DNA of 9,301 nt from the NCBI GenBank assembly GCA_001794935.1, contig MGLY01000042.1:4128-13428 (forward strand), given 5' to 3'. The DNA comes from Chlamydiae bacterium RIFCSPHIGHO2_12_FULL_49_9. Its GTDB lineage: Bacteria > Chlamydiota > Chlamydiia > Chlamydiales > SM23-39. Made by a program: the position numbers and the translations under genes. The notes beneath the pieces were generated by a model. The model did not search any database. It was not told the origin of the DNA and saw only the letters and a program-made list of their open reading frames with translations. Shown here piece by piece: positions 1 to 6,035 of the stretch. The first letter of the stretch is position 1. Each line of letters begins with the position of its first letter.

Positions 1-894
1 TCCTCCCTTTCCGCTCTTGAAGAGGAGGATCTCGCATTTGATCCGGTAGCCCCCTCCGTGCAGGAGTTCAATAGCCGCATGCAGGATGCGATCGCTCAGG
101 AAGATTGGTGGGCCGTCGTCGATTATGCCGACTTGATCTCTTATAACTTCCCGACGACTCCTTTTGCAAAAGAGGCCGGATTCACAATGGGAGAGGCCTA
201 CTATAAGCTCGGCCAGTTTGAGTACTCGAATGATTGCTTCACTGCCTATCTCAACCAAAGCACATCTCCCAAACATTTTGAAGAGGCGATCCACTACAAG
301 TTCATGATTGCAGAGCAGTTTGGCAGTGGGGCGAAAAAAAGACTTTTCGGCTCCCATAAAATGCCGGCATGGCTCCCCGCTCAAGAAGATGCGTTGAAGA
401 TTTACGACGAGGTGATCTCCGCTCTGCCTCATTCCGAGATCGCGGCGCAAGCCCTTTTGAATAAGGCAAAGCTGCAAGTTTATTTTGAGGATTATAAGCC
501 GGGCATCGAGACTTTGGATTTTTTGATTCGCAGATTTCCAAAGCACGATCTTGCAGCTGAGAGTTTTTTAGAAAAAAACCGGATCTATCTCATTCAGTGC
601 AAAGCGCAAAATCTCGATCCGGATCTTCTCGATTTGGCAGAGGTCAACACTCGGAAGTTCCAGCAGGCGTTTCCGAGAGAGCCCAGAGTCATGGAGGCGG
701 AAAAAATCATTTCCGAATTAAAAGAGATCTTTGCTCAAAACCTCTTTGAGACGGGATGTTTTTTTGAGAAGACAAAAAAAATTCCGGCTTCGGTCATTTA
801 TTACACTAAAGTGATTGCGAAATACCCCAATACGGAAGCGGCGCTGGCTGCTCGTGAAAAACTCGAGAGCCTGCAAGCTGCCGGCCATCTTTAA
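1..894 (+). CDS. bamD: BamD/YfiO-like outer-membrane assembly TPR lipoprotein, 5'-truncated
   Basis: The frame is open from base 1 to a TAA at 892-894, giving 297 visible residues. The GTG at 58 is an internal Val codon, not a convincing start, so the N-terminus and any lipoprotein signal peptide lie upstream of the window. The protein is a chain of amphipathic helix pairs of tetratricopeptide type. Examples are the segment around FAKEAGFTMGEAYYKLGQF, the segment ALLNKAKLQVYFEDYKPGIE, and a last repeat ending KYPNTEAALAAREKLESL. The spacing and the A/Y/G/P positions are those of BamD (YfiO), the lipoprotein partner of BamA in outer-membrane beta-barrel insertion. It is followed by an LptE-like lipoprotein gene, which fits an outer-membrane role. 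From memory, C. trachomatis CT547 holds the same place. A generic TPR lipoprotein is the alternative. The family call is fairly sure; the Bam role is inferred. Confidence 0.75.
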   Translation, partial: SSLSALEEEDLAFDPVAPSVQEFNSRMQDAIAQEDWWAVVDYADLISYNFPTTPFAKEAGFTMGEAYYKLGQFEYSNDCFTAYLNQSTSPKHFEEAIHYKFMIAEQFGSGAKKRLFGSHKMPAWLPAQEDALKIYDEVISALPHSEIAAQALLNKAKLQVYFEDYKPGIETLDFLIRRFPKHDLAAESFLEKNRIYLIQCKAQNLDPDLLDLAEVNTRKFQQAFPREPRVMEAEKIISELKEIFAQNLFETGCFFEKTKKIPASVIYYTKVIAKYPNTEAALAAREKLESLQAAGHL

Positions 895-1498
895 ACATTA
901 TAGCACGTTCTTGCGACCGACCCTTTGTCTTTTGTTTTTTGTTTTTTCAGGTTGCGGCTATCGCTGGCACCCTGAGTATCCCGACATTGCAAGACCTTCG
1001 ATTGCGGTTCCTTTTATCTGCGGCGATGAAGACGGCTCTTTGACAAACGAAGTGATTCGGCAGCTCAGCAGTTCCGGCCTTGCCGATATCGATCACCAAA
1101 AAGGGGATTATCGGCTTCAGGCATCGATTGTCGATGTTCATTCGGAAACAGTTGGTTTTCGAAGAGACAGGCAAATCATTCACGGCAAACAAAAAAAGAA
1201 TCTCCTTGCCTGCGAAGGGAGAACCATCATTTCGATCGAGGCAACCCTTTTTGAGGGGAACTCCGATCGGATCGCTTATGGGCCTTATCGAGTGACAGCG
1301 GATGTCGACTACGATTATGTCGATGGGGACTCGGTGCAGGATCTCTCCTTTACGACGCCCGATGGGGTTTTCACGACCGTGCTCCCATTTTCTTTGGGGC
1401 AGCTGGAGTCTATCGAATCTGCTCAGGAGGCTGCCACGAGGCCTCTTTATGGGAAATTAGCGCAGAAAATAGTCGACGTCATTTCCTCCGAGTGGTAG
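854..1498 (+). CDS. lptE: LptE-like LPS-assembly lipoprotein
   Basis: A hydrophobic stretch PTLCLLFFVFSGCGYRW carries a lipobox (FSGC) followed at once by the GCGY signature common in LptE. After it come an IAVPF strand and a helix (LTNEVIRQLSSSG), as in the LptE family. LptE is the outer-membrane lipoprotein that plugs LptD and helps insert LPS. The start is uncertain because the frame has no ATG. Choices are TTG 815, GTG 854 (used here: 214 residues, lipidated Cys 34) and TTG 911 (short 14-residue signal peptide, no overlap with the gene before). None has a clear Shine-Dalgarno sequence. With the GTG start the gene overlaps the bamD-like gene by 41 bases, which suggests translational coupling. 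CT548 is the positional counterpart from memory. The lipoprotein nature is well supported; the LptE identity is moderate because the sequence diverges strongly after the first 60 mature residues. Confidence 0.72.
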   Translation: MKNSRACKLPAIFKHYSTFLRPTLCLLFFVFSGCGYRWHPEYPDIARPSIAVPFICGDEDGSLTNEVIRQLSSSGLADIDHQKGDYRLQASIVDVHSETVGFRRDRQIIHGKQKKNLLACEGRTIISIEATLFEGNSDRIAYGPYRVTADVDYDYVDGDSVQDLSFTTPDGVFTTVLPFSLGQLESIESAQEAATRPLYGKLAQKIVDVISSEW

Positions 1499-1529
1499 AA
1501 CTTGGAGAGACAAAAAAATATTTCATATC

Positions 1530-1943
1530 TTGAAACAGATTGCCACTTTTTCTGCTGAATTGACCGAGCTTAGAGCGATGCTCGATTGGATTCGCAACCT
1601 CCTCAGCGAGGCCGGGTATCTCTCGGCCACCATCCGCAATGTGGAGCTTGCCTCTGAGGAGGCGCTGGTCAACATCGTTCGGCATGCCTATAAACAGGGG
1701 AAGGGCGAGATAGAAATCCAAGCGGAAATCTTTCCCAAAAACCGAGTGGAAATAGCCATACTCGATAAAGGCCCCCCGTTCAATCCTCTTTTAGAAGAGA
1801 AAGAAATCGATACAATGCTTCCTCTTGAAGAGAGAGAAGAGGGAGGACTTGGGATTCTCCTCATCCGCGAGTACATGGACGAAGTTCTATACAAAAGAGA
1901 AAGAGGATCGAATGTGCTCATCCTCATTAAAAAGTATCCGTGA
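1530..1943 (+). CDS. rsbW: RsbW-type anti-sigma factor / serine kinase
   Basis: This is a 137-residue single-domain GHKL ATPase of the RsbW/SpoIIAB kind. The N box is ELASEEALVNIVRHAY (39-54, with E43/E44 and N48). The G1 box is ILDKGPPFNP (77-86, D79-x-G81). The G2 box is EEGGLGILLI (103-112). Length and motif spacing are normal for the family. RsbW binds a sigma factor or, after phosphorylating an RsbV anti-anti-sigma protein on Ser, is controlled by it. In Chlamydia the rsbV and rsbU partners lie elsewhere, and none is seen here. The gene follows the lptE-like gene by 31 bases and could share its transcript. The start is taken as TTG 1530 because the domain begins there (FSAELTEL). The only purine-rich site, GGAGAGA at 1504-1510, is 19 bases away, so translation initiation is atypical. 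CT549 is the counterpart from memory. Confidence 0.88.
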   Translation: MKQIATFSAELTELRAMLDWIRNLLSEAGYLSATIRNVELASEEALVNIVRHAYKQGKGEIEIQAEIFPKNRVEIAILDKGPPFNPLLEEKEIDTMLPLEEREEGGLGILLIREYMDEVLYKRERGSNVLILIKKYP

Positions 1944-1950
1944 TTTATCA

Positions 1951-2116
1951 CTAGTACCCTCCCACAAAAGTTTTCAGGAATTTGACCCATCTTTTCCTGC
2001 CCAGCTTTGCGCTCGATCTCGACAACTTGATGCAAGTTGCCGTCGCTCTCCGCGCTTTGCTGGACAGAAAAATCTGGGCGCAAATTCTTCTGAAAATTTT
2101 TGTGGTCAGGTACTAG
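1951..2116. repeat. Long imperfect palindrome, element A (166 bp)
   Basis: The left arm (1951-2029) and right arm (2033-2116) are inverted copies along their whole length. Both ends read CTAGTACC inward. Further in, each arm carries matching blocks: CCACAAAA, TTTTCAG, AATTTG, CCCA, and CCAGC near the middle. The apex is a perfect 7-bp stem caacttg/caagttg with loop ATG (2023-2039). Arms match at roughly three quarters of positions by eye, with a few small indels. It begins 7 bases after the rsbW stop and ends inside the stop codon of the convergent gene. It could be a non-autonomous mobile palindrome or a bidirectional terminator or structured 3' end. No run of T's follows the stem as in a simple intrinsic terminator. 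Confidence 0.85.
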
Positions 2117-2544
2117 CCGTTTTTCTCAAAGAGAGTGAGCGTCGCTTCCGTATCGAGCATATCGACGAGGAAGTGTTGTAAGACCTTGAGAACGTGCCTT
2201 GGAGTGTTATAGACTCCCTTCGTGAGAAAGACGATCTCCAGGTGCGGCTTTTCCTGGTGATTCAGGGCGATCAGAACATAGGTAAGTGGTTGATCCCCAT
2301 CCATTTTTGGCACGATCCAAACGATGAACTGCTCATTGAAGAGAGTGACCTTCTCTACGCTTTCGATTACATGGAAATACTGGGTCAAATCATCCGGATC
2401 GCTCTTGTCTTCTTGAAGAGCTGTAAGTAAACCCTCGTCGTGCAGGAAGTTAAGGTTGATTTCCAAAACGCCGTCATGAGCGATTTTGGGGAGGTTGCTC
2501 ATATATTCTTTGTAAATCTCTTCAATCTGAACTGGGTTGAGCAT
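2113..2544 (-). CDS. Conserved chlamydial protein of unknown function (CT550-like position)
   Basis: This is a 143-residue soluble, acidic protein with no signal peptide or membrane segment. The start ATG at 2544 is preceded by AGAAGAGG (2556-2549) four bases away and by a strong promoter 32-60 bases upstream. The frame extends further to a TTG at 2604, but that TTG is part of the -35 box, so the longer form is not credible. The predicted layout is an N-terminal helix (PVQIEEIYKEYMSNL), several beta strands (QFIVWIVP, YVLIALN, LEIVFLTKG) and a C-terminal helix (HVLKVLQHFLVDML). I recognise no catalytic motif. The size and alpha/beta order loosely recall type III secretion chaperones, but that is only a resemblance. 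Its place between rsbW and dacF matches CT550 from memory. The stop TAG lies within the terminal CTAG of element A, so the last residues may have been altered by that element. Confidence 0.75.
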   Translation of the reverse strand: MLNPVQIEEIYKEYMSNLPKIAHDGVLEINLNFLHDEGLLTALQEDKSDPDDLTQYFHVIESVEKVTLFNEQFIVWIVPKMDGDQPLTYVLIALNHQEKPHLEIVFLTKGVYNTPRHVLKVLQHFLVDMLDTEATLTLFEKNG

Positions 2545-2548
2545 ACAG

Positions 2549-2556
2549 CCTCTTCT
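2549..2556 (-). promoter_or_regulatory. Ribosome binding site deciding the start at 2544
   Basis: On the minus strand AGAAGAGG is followed by the four-base spacer CTGT and then the ATG at 2544. It supports the 143-residue form of the unknown protein over the TTG start at 2604, which falls inside the promoter. Confidence 0.6.
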
Positions 2557-2575
2557 GGGTTCACACCGTTCCCTC

Positions 2576-2604
2576 AGTTTAGAACGATTTTTCAAGACTG
2601 TCAA
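2576..2604 (-). promoter_or_regulatory. Sigma-70-type (chlamydial sigma-66) promoter for the unknown gene at 2544
   Basis: On the minus strand a perfect TTGACA (2604-2599) is followed by exactly 17 bases and TAAACT (2581-2576). The predicted transcript start near 2569 gives a leader of about 25 bases before the ATG at 2544, with a Shine-Dalgarno sequence in it. An AT-rich tract (2604-2617) lies just upstream, as an UP-like region would. This is the clearest promoter in the window. Confidence 0.72.
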
Positions 2605-2666
2605 TAATATTTTTTTGCTCGATTCGTAAAGACCTTAGGGACTGTCGTTAATTTGGGACTTCGTCT

Positions 2667-2833
2667 ATACTGTGCCCGCTTAGGTTTTGTGAATTTTGGA
2701 GAGCCTCAGAGTGGTTCAGATTTTGAAAATCGCGAGGAGGCCCATATTGCATCAGTATGGGCGACGAGCGATCTTCGAAAGATGGCCGCTATGATGGCTT
2801 GCCAAATTCACAAAACCTGAGTGGGCGCAGTAT
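2667..2833. repeat. Long imperfect palindrome, element B (167 bp)
   Basis: The left arm (2667-2746) and right arm (2756-2833) are inverted copies. Both outer ends read ATACTG(T/C)GCCC(G/A)CT(T/C)AGG, then share TTTTGTGAATTT. The apex is gcccata/tatgggc (2740-2746 with 2756-2762). The arms between are clearly related but less well matched. It sits between the divergent promoter at 2576-2604 and dacF. A candidate -10 box TATACT (2666-2671) overlaps its left end but has no good -35. If dacF is transcribed from there, the whole palindrome would be in its leader RNA. An ATG at 2757, in frame with dacF, falls in this element and is not its likely start. Together with element A and the promoter it accounts for the gene-free stretch 2545-2861. 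Confidence 0.83.
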
Positions 2834-2849
2834 GTATTCGACCTCTTTC

Positions 2850-2855
2850 AAAGGA
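2850..2855 (+). promoter_or_regulatory. Ribosome binding site deciding the dacF start
   Basis: AAAGGA lies six bases before ATG 2862, a near-ideal Shine-Dalgarno arrangement. No such site precedes the in-frame ATGs at 2757 or 2832. The 2862 start also puts a signal peptide directly at the N-terminus. Confidence 0.7.
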
Positions 2856-2861
2856 CTTCCG

Positions 2862-4046
2862 ATGAGGCAATGGTGTTGGTTTTTCTGCTTGGTGGGAAAT
2901 ATCTGTTCGGGCCGCCCGCTAGAGATTGAAGTGAGCGCTCCTTCTGCGATTTTGATGAATGCGGATACTGGATCTGTCCTCTTCGAAAAGGATGCGCATA
3001 CTCCAAGCTATCCGGCCAGCATCACCAAAATTGCAACAGCTCTTTTTGCGCTCGATCACAAGAAGGCTCCCCTTGATCGCCCCGTGACCATATCCCACGA
3101 GTCTTTGAAGACAAAACCTGCAAAGGGAAGAGAATATCCCTCCCATTGGCTCGAGACGGACGGGACTAAAATGGGGCTCATGAAGGGGGAAACGGTCTCT
3201 TTTGAGACGCTTCTTTACGGACTGATGCTCGTTTCAGGCAATGACGCAGCCAATGCGATCGCCGAGAGCTTAAGCGATACAATCCCCGGATTTGTCGAGG
3301 AGATGAACGCTTATCTTCGCTCTTTGGGGTGCAAGAATACGCAGTTTCGCAATCCGCACGGCCTTCACCATCCCGAGCACTATACGACAGCCTATGACAT
3401 CTGCCTTGCGACGAAAAAAGCGCTGACGATCCCTAAATTTAAAGAAATCGTCTCTACCCTATTCTATACAAAGCCTAAAACCAATAAGCAGCCGGCGACT
3501 GAGCTTCGGCAATTCAATCCCCTTTTAAAGCCGGGCCGTTTTTACTATCCCAATGCGATCGGTGTGAAGACGGGCTATACCTCGGCGGCAAAGAACACAC
3601 TCGTTGCCGCCGCAGAGCATGAGGGGAGAACTCTCATCGCAGTTGTCCTCGGCTGCGAGAAAAGAGAGGAGCGCTATAACGACGTCAGGCATCTTTTCGA
3701 CGCCGCTTTTGCTGAAGAAAAAAAGAGGCGTCGCCTCATTGCGTCCGATCACCTGTTTACAAGACAAGTGGAGGGAGCCAAACTCTCCTTACAAGCAGCT
3801 CTTGGCAAAGAATTCTTCATCGAATTTTTCCCAGCTGAAGAGCCGATTTGCAAGGCATTTATCCATTGGGACATCCCAACACTTCCCATCAAGAAAGATC
3901 AGAGAGTGGGAGAGGTTCGCCTCATCGATCAAGAGGGGAAAATTTTGAAAAAAGAGGATCTTTTGGCTGTATCTGAACTTAGCCCCAAATTCTTCTTCGG
4001 CCTCAAACAGAAGTTTTTAAGAAGATGGAATAGCTTTAGCCACTGA
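2862..4046 (+). CDS. dacF: D-alanyl-D-alanine carboxypeptidase (penicillin-binding protein, DacA/DacF family)
   Basis: This protein is a secreted serine peptidase that removes the terminal D-Ala from peptidoglycan stem peptides. From ATG 2862 it has 394 residues. A short signal peptide (MRQWCWFFCLVGNICSG) leads into a complete catalytic domain. That domain has the SxxK motif SITK (S53, K56), the SxN motif SGN (125-127) and the KTG motif (236-238). A beta-rich C-terminal domain follows, ending in the amphipathic FFFGLKQKFLRRW, which suits membrane anchoring as in PBP5. The frame is open further upstream to ATG 2757, but the added 35 residues are translated from element B and are not credible. 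The last 118 bases overlap the 3' end of convergent rsmA. Positionally this is CT551 (dacF) from memory. The family is certain; whether it is called dacA or dacF is convention. Confidence 0.93.
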   Translation: MRQWCWFFCLVGNICSGRPLEIEVSAPSAILMNADTGSVLFEKDAHTPSYPASITKIATALFALDHKKAPLDRPVTISHESLKTKPAKGREYPSHWLETDGTKMGLMKGETVSFETLLYGLMLVSGNDAANAIAESLSDTIPGFVEEMNAYLRSLGCKNTQFRNPHGLHHPEHYTTAYDICLATKKALTIPKFKEIVSTLFYTKPKTNKQPATELRQFNPLLKPGRFYYPNAIGVKTGYTSAAKNTLVAAAEHEGRTLIAVVLGCEKREERYNDVRHLFDAAFAEEKKRRRLIASDHLFTRQVEGAKLSLQAALGKEFFIEFFPAEEPICKAFIHWDIPTLPIKKDQRVGEVRLIDQEGKILKKEDLLAVSELSPKFFFGLKQKFLRRWNSFSH

Positions 4047-4822
4047 TCCAATGAGAGAGTTTCCGGCCTTGCTTTTTCATGGCCCAAATCTAAAAGGGCC
4101 TGTTTCAATACGGCGATAGGAATGAGCTCTTGCAAAGAGGAGCTGATCATCTTGCGCCTTTGTTGGAAGGCTCTTCGGACAATTTTGAAGAAAAGGGTCG
4201 CTTCTTCTGTCTCCAAAGGGGGTTTTCTGATATTGAGCCGAAGGACGACGGAGTCCACTTTAGGTTTTGGATAAAAGCTGTTTGAGGAGACCTTAAAAAA
4301 GCTGTCCAATTCTGCATAAAACTGAACGAAAATCGAAAGAGAACTAAAATCTTTCGAGCGAGCGTTAGCCATCATCCGATCTCCCACCTCTTTTTGAACC
4401 ATGAATGTCACGGAGCTAAATTGAGATGAGGCTTCAAAGATCTTTTCTAAAATCGGCGTCGTGATGTGGTAGGGGAGATTGGCGACGGCCTTTAGAGAGG
4501 AAGGGAGTTTCTCTAAGGGGAATTTGAGAAAATCGGCATCAAAGATGGAGAGTCTATTGTCTTCTGTTTGAAAACGGGAGAGCTTTTCAGCTAAAGCGCT
4601 ATCCCTTTCAACTGCAAAAACATGGGCGCCCCTTTCTAAAAGCATCTGCGTCAAAGCGCCAGGTCCAGGCCCAATTTCCAAGACGAGATCGTTGGGCTGA
4701 ACATCTGCCGTTTGAGCCATTTTTTTGACGATATTTTGATCGACGAGGAAGTTTTGAGAGAGGCCCTTTTTAGGGCGGGCCCCTATGCTGTTTAGAAACG
4801 GGATGAGTTCGGAAAGATTCAT
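3929..4822 (-). CDS. rsmA: 16S rRNA (adenine1518/1519-N6)-dimethyltransferase RsmA (KsgA)
   Basis: RsmA dimethylates two adjacent adenines in the 3'-terminal hairpin of 16S rRNA using S-adenosylmethionine. Visible hallmarks in the 297 residues are KKGLSQNFLVD (18-28), the SAM-binding loop EIGPGPGALT (49-58), the acidic E72 after strand 2, the catalytic NLPYHITTPIL (115-125), QKEVGDRM (143-150) and FYPKPKVDS (183-191). RAFQQRRKM (217-225) begins the C-terminal helical domain. The usual family end comes near residue 270. About 27 residues beyond it, rich in K and S, are read through the antisense of dacF and look like an extension after loss of an earlier stop. The start ATG overlaps the stop of the SurA-like gene (ATGA), and there is no good Shine-Dalgarno sequence, so translation is probably coupled. 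It corresponds to CT354 (kgsA) from memory. Confidence 0.95.
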   Translation of the reverse strand: MNLSELIPFLNSIGARPKKGLSQNFLVDQNIVKKMAQTADVQPNDLVLEIGPGPGALTQMLLERGAHVFAVERDSALAEKLSRFQTEDNRLSIFDADFLKFPLEKLPSSLKAVANLPYHITTPILEKIFEASSQFSSVTFMVQKEVGDRMMANARSKDFSSLSIFVQFYAELDSFFKVSSNSFYPKPKVDSVVLRLNIRKPPLETEEATLFFKIVRRAFQQRRKMISSSLQELIPIAVLKQALLDLGHEKARPETLSLDQWLKLFHLLKNFCLRPKKNLGLSSDTAKRSSFFKIFPS

Positions 4823-5850
4823 TGGAGAGAGAAGGGGTGGAGATCTTCCGGGACCGTCTTTTTCAGGCTCTCTGAATCGAAACCGTAGTATTTGCGGAGT
4901 TTTCCGATATAGCTTTCGGAGTAAGAGATGGCCGCTTTTTGAACGAGCTTATTTTGGAGCTCTTGAGAGATCGCTTCAAAAGGGGGAGCCGGGTGTTCTA
5001 CTTTGTCACTGAGGTAGAAAATGCGGTAAATGGTCTTTTTTTCTGCCCTGCTGAACTGAGAGGATGGTTTGCTATAAGAGCCCGGAGCAAGAGAGGAGAG
5101 GGCATTTCTGTGGGATTCAGAGAGCTCGATGTCTTTTGCAACGTACTCCGTTGAGATCTGGATTTTTGTCCCATCCGCCTCAAATTGTTTTAGTCCTGCC
5201 GCAAGTTCTTCGGGATTTTTATTTTGCTCCGATAGAAAACGGTACACGTTCTCGGCAATGCTCTCATCCGGAGTGTCCATGCGGATAGAGATGACTTTGT
5301 ATTTGCACTCTTCATAAGGCGGATTTTGAGTTAAATATTCCTGGTAGGCCCCGCGGATATCTTTTGGAGTGACGCTTTGCATGGCTTTCGAGTGGATAAA
5401 CCACCAGCTCATTCTTTGAACCATCATTTCGTTTTTGACGAGCTCCCAAGTCTCATCGTAGGTAAGGCCGATTTTATCGAGAGTCAGCATTACGTTTGGA
5501 CCGAACCTGTTTTCCATCTCTTCGCGGATCTCTCCATCGGTGAGTTTGAGCTCTTTTGCTGTAGCGTCGGCGAGGATCAGCTCATTGTCGATCAGCTCGG
5601 TAAGGACTGGACGCCAGCTCACTTGGTAGTATTGAGCGCGCGCTTGAAGCGAGTCGGCAAGATGCGGATAATTTTTATAGAAAAGAAGATCCATCTTTTT
5701 CTTCACATCCATCACCGAAAAAGTGCGCCCATTCACTTTTGCGAGGATCGTATTTTGCATAGCGATCTTGCTGCCATCTGAAAAATTGGGGACAGTCGGA
5801 GCGGCAATGGCGCCGAGAGAGAGAAGAAGCGCGAGGAAAATTTTGTTCAT
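4819..5850 (-). CDS. SurA-like periplasmic chaperone / parvulin-type peptidyl-prolyl isomerase homologue
   Basis: This 343-residue exported protein has a typical signal peptide (MNKIFLALLLSLGAIA, cleavage around A16). Then comes the SurA N-terminal start NTILAKVNGRTFSVMDV (33-49). A helical chaperone region follows with LIDNELILADATAKELKLTDGEI, and then VTPKDIRGAYQEYL, the linker usually seen before a parvulin domain. The following stretch (YKVISIRM... to IYRIFYLSDKVEHPAPPF) has parvulin-like strand order, but I cannot pick out convincing catalytic residues, so it may be a chaperone without isomerase activity. Such proteins escort outer-membrane proteins to the Bam complex, which fits the BamD-like gene nearby. 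It precedes rsmA in one transcription unit with a 4-base overlap. Its start codon and leader lie at the edge of element C. CT355 is the likely counterpart from memory. Confidence 0.78.
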   Translation of the reverse strand: MNKIFLALLLSLGAIAAPTVPNFSDGSKIAMQNTILAKVNGRTFSVMDVKKKMDLLFYKNYPHLADSLQARAQYYQVSWRPVLTELIDNELILADATAKELKLTDGEIREEMENRFGPNVMLTLDKIGLTYDETWELVKNEMMVQRMSWWFIHSKAMQSVTPKDIRGAYQEYLTQNPPYEECKYKVISIRMDTPDESIAENVYRFLSEQNKNPEELAAGLKQFEADGTKIQISTEYVAKDIELSESHRNALSSLAPGSYSKPSSQFSRAEKKTIYRIFYLSDKVEHPAPPFEAISQELQNKLVQKAAISYSESYIGKLRKYYGFDSESLKKTVPEDLHPFSLQ

Positions 5851-6025
5851 GAGCCTATCCCACTATTAAGGTTTTAAATGTTTTTAGAGATTTTTGAGCG
5901 GATTTCAAATGCCCTTTAGGGGCTCCCTTTCGAGGGCCGTGTGAAAACACACGGCTGAGAAAGGGCATTTGAAATGCGCCAAAAAGATCAAGAACAGGAA
6001 AATCAGAATAGTGGGATAGGCTCAT
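5849..6025. repeat. Long imperfect palindrome, element C (177 bp)
   Basis: Perfect 19-bp terminal inverted repeats read ATGAGCCTATCCCACTATT inward from 5849 and from 6025. Inside, the arms go on matching, with a well-conserved block ATTTCAAATGCCCTTT in both. The apex is a perfect 8-bp stem gccgtgtg/cacacggc with loop AAAA (5936-5955). The left arm carries an insertion of roughly 15 bases near the apex, which explains the unequal arms (95 and 78 bases). The element fills the gap between the rsmB-like stop and the SurA-like start almost exactly. The A and T of the SurA-like ATG, and its only purine-rich leader (GGGATAGG), belong to the terminal repeat. No T-run follows the apex stem, so it is not an ordinary intrinsic terminator. 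Confidence 0.88.
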
Positions 6026-6035
6026 AGTTCAAACT

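Noticed and set aside
58..60. GTG 58 as the start of the BamD-like gene
   Set aside because: The frame is open back to base 1, no ribosome site precedes it, and a lipoprotein signal peptide would be missing; it is an internal Val codon.
1688..2083. Minus-strand open frame of 131 codons across the rsbW end and element A
   Set aside because: It is antisense to the well-supported rsbW and runs into the palindrome. Inverted repeats often stay open on both strands, and there is no start signal or family resemblance.
1951..2116. Element A as a CRISPR or tandem repeat array
   Set aside because: There is one inverted pair, with no direct repeats at regular spacing.
1825..2181. Plus-strand open frame of 118 codons from rsbW through element A
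   Set aside because: It is out of frame with rsbW and mostly made of palindrome sequence, with no ribosome site and no recognisable domain.
2545..2604. N-terminal extension of the unknown protein to TTG 2604
   Set aside because: The TTG is part of the TTGACA -35 box, and ATG 2544 has its own Shine-Dalgarno site.
2867..2925. DacF as a lipoprotein through Cys 15 of its signal peptide
   Set aside because: The residues before the Cys (GNIC) do not fit a lipobox; an ordinary cleaved signal peptide is likelier.
5936..5955. Apex hairpin of element C as an intrinsic terminator
   Set aside because: The stem is perfect and GC-rich, but neither strand has a T-run after it; it is better seen as the tip of the long palindrome.
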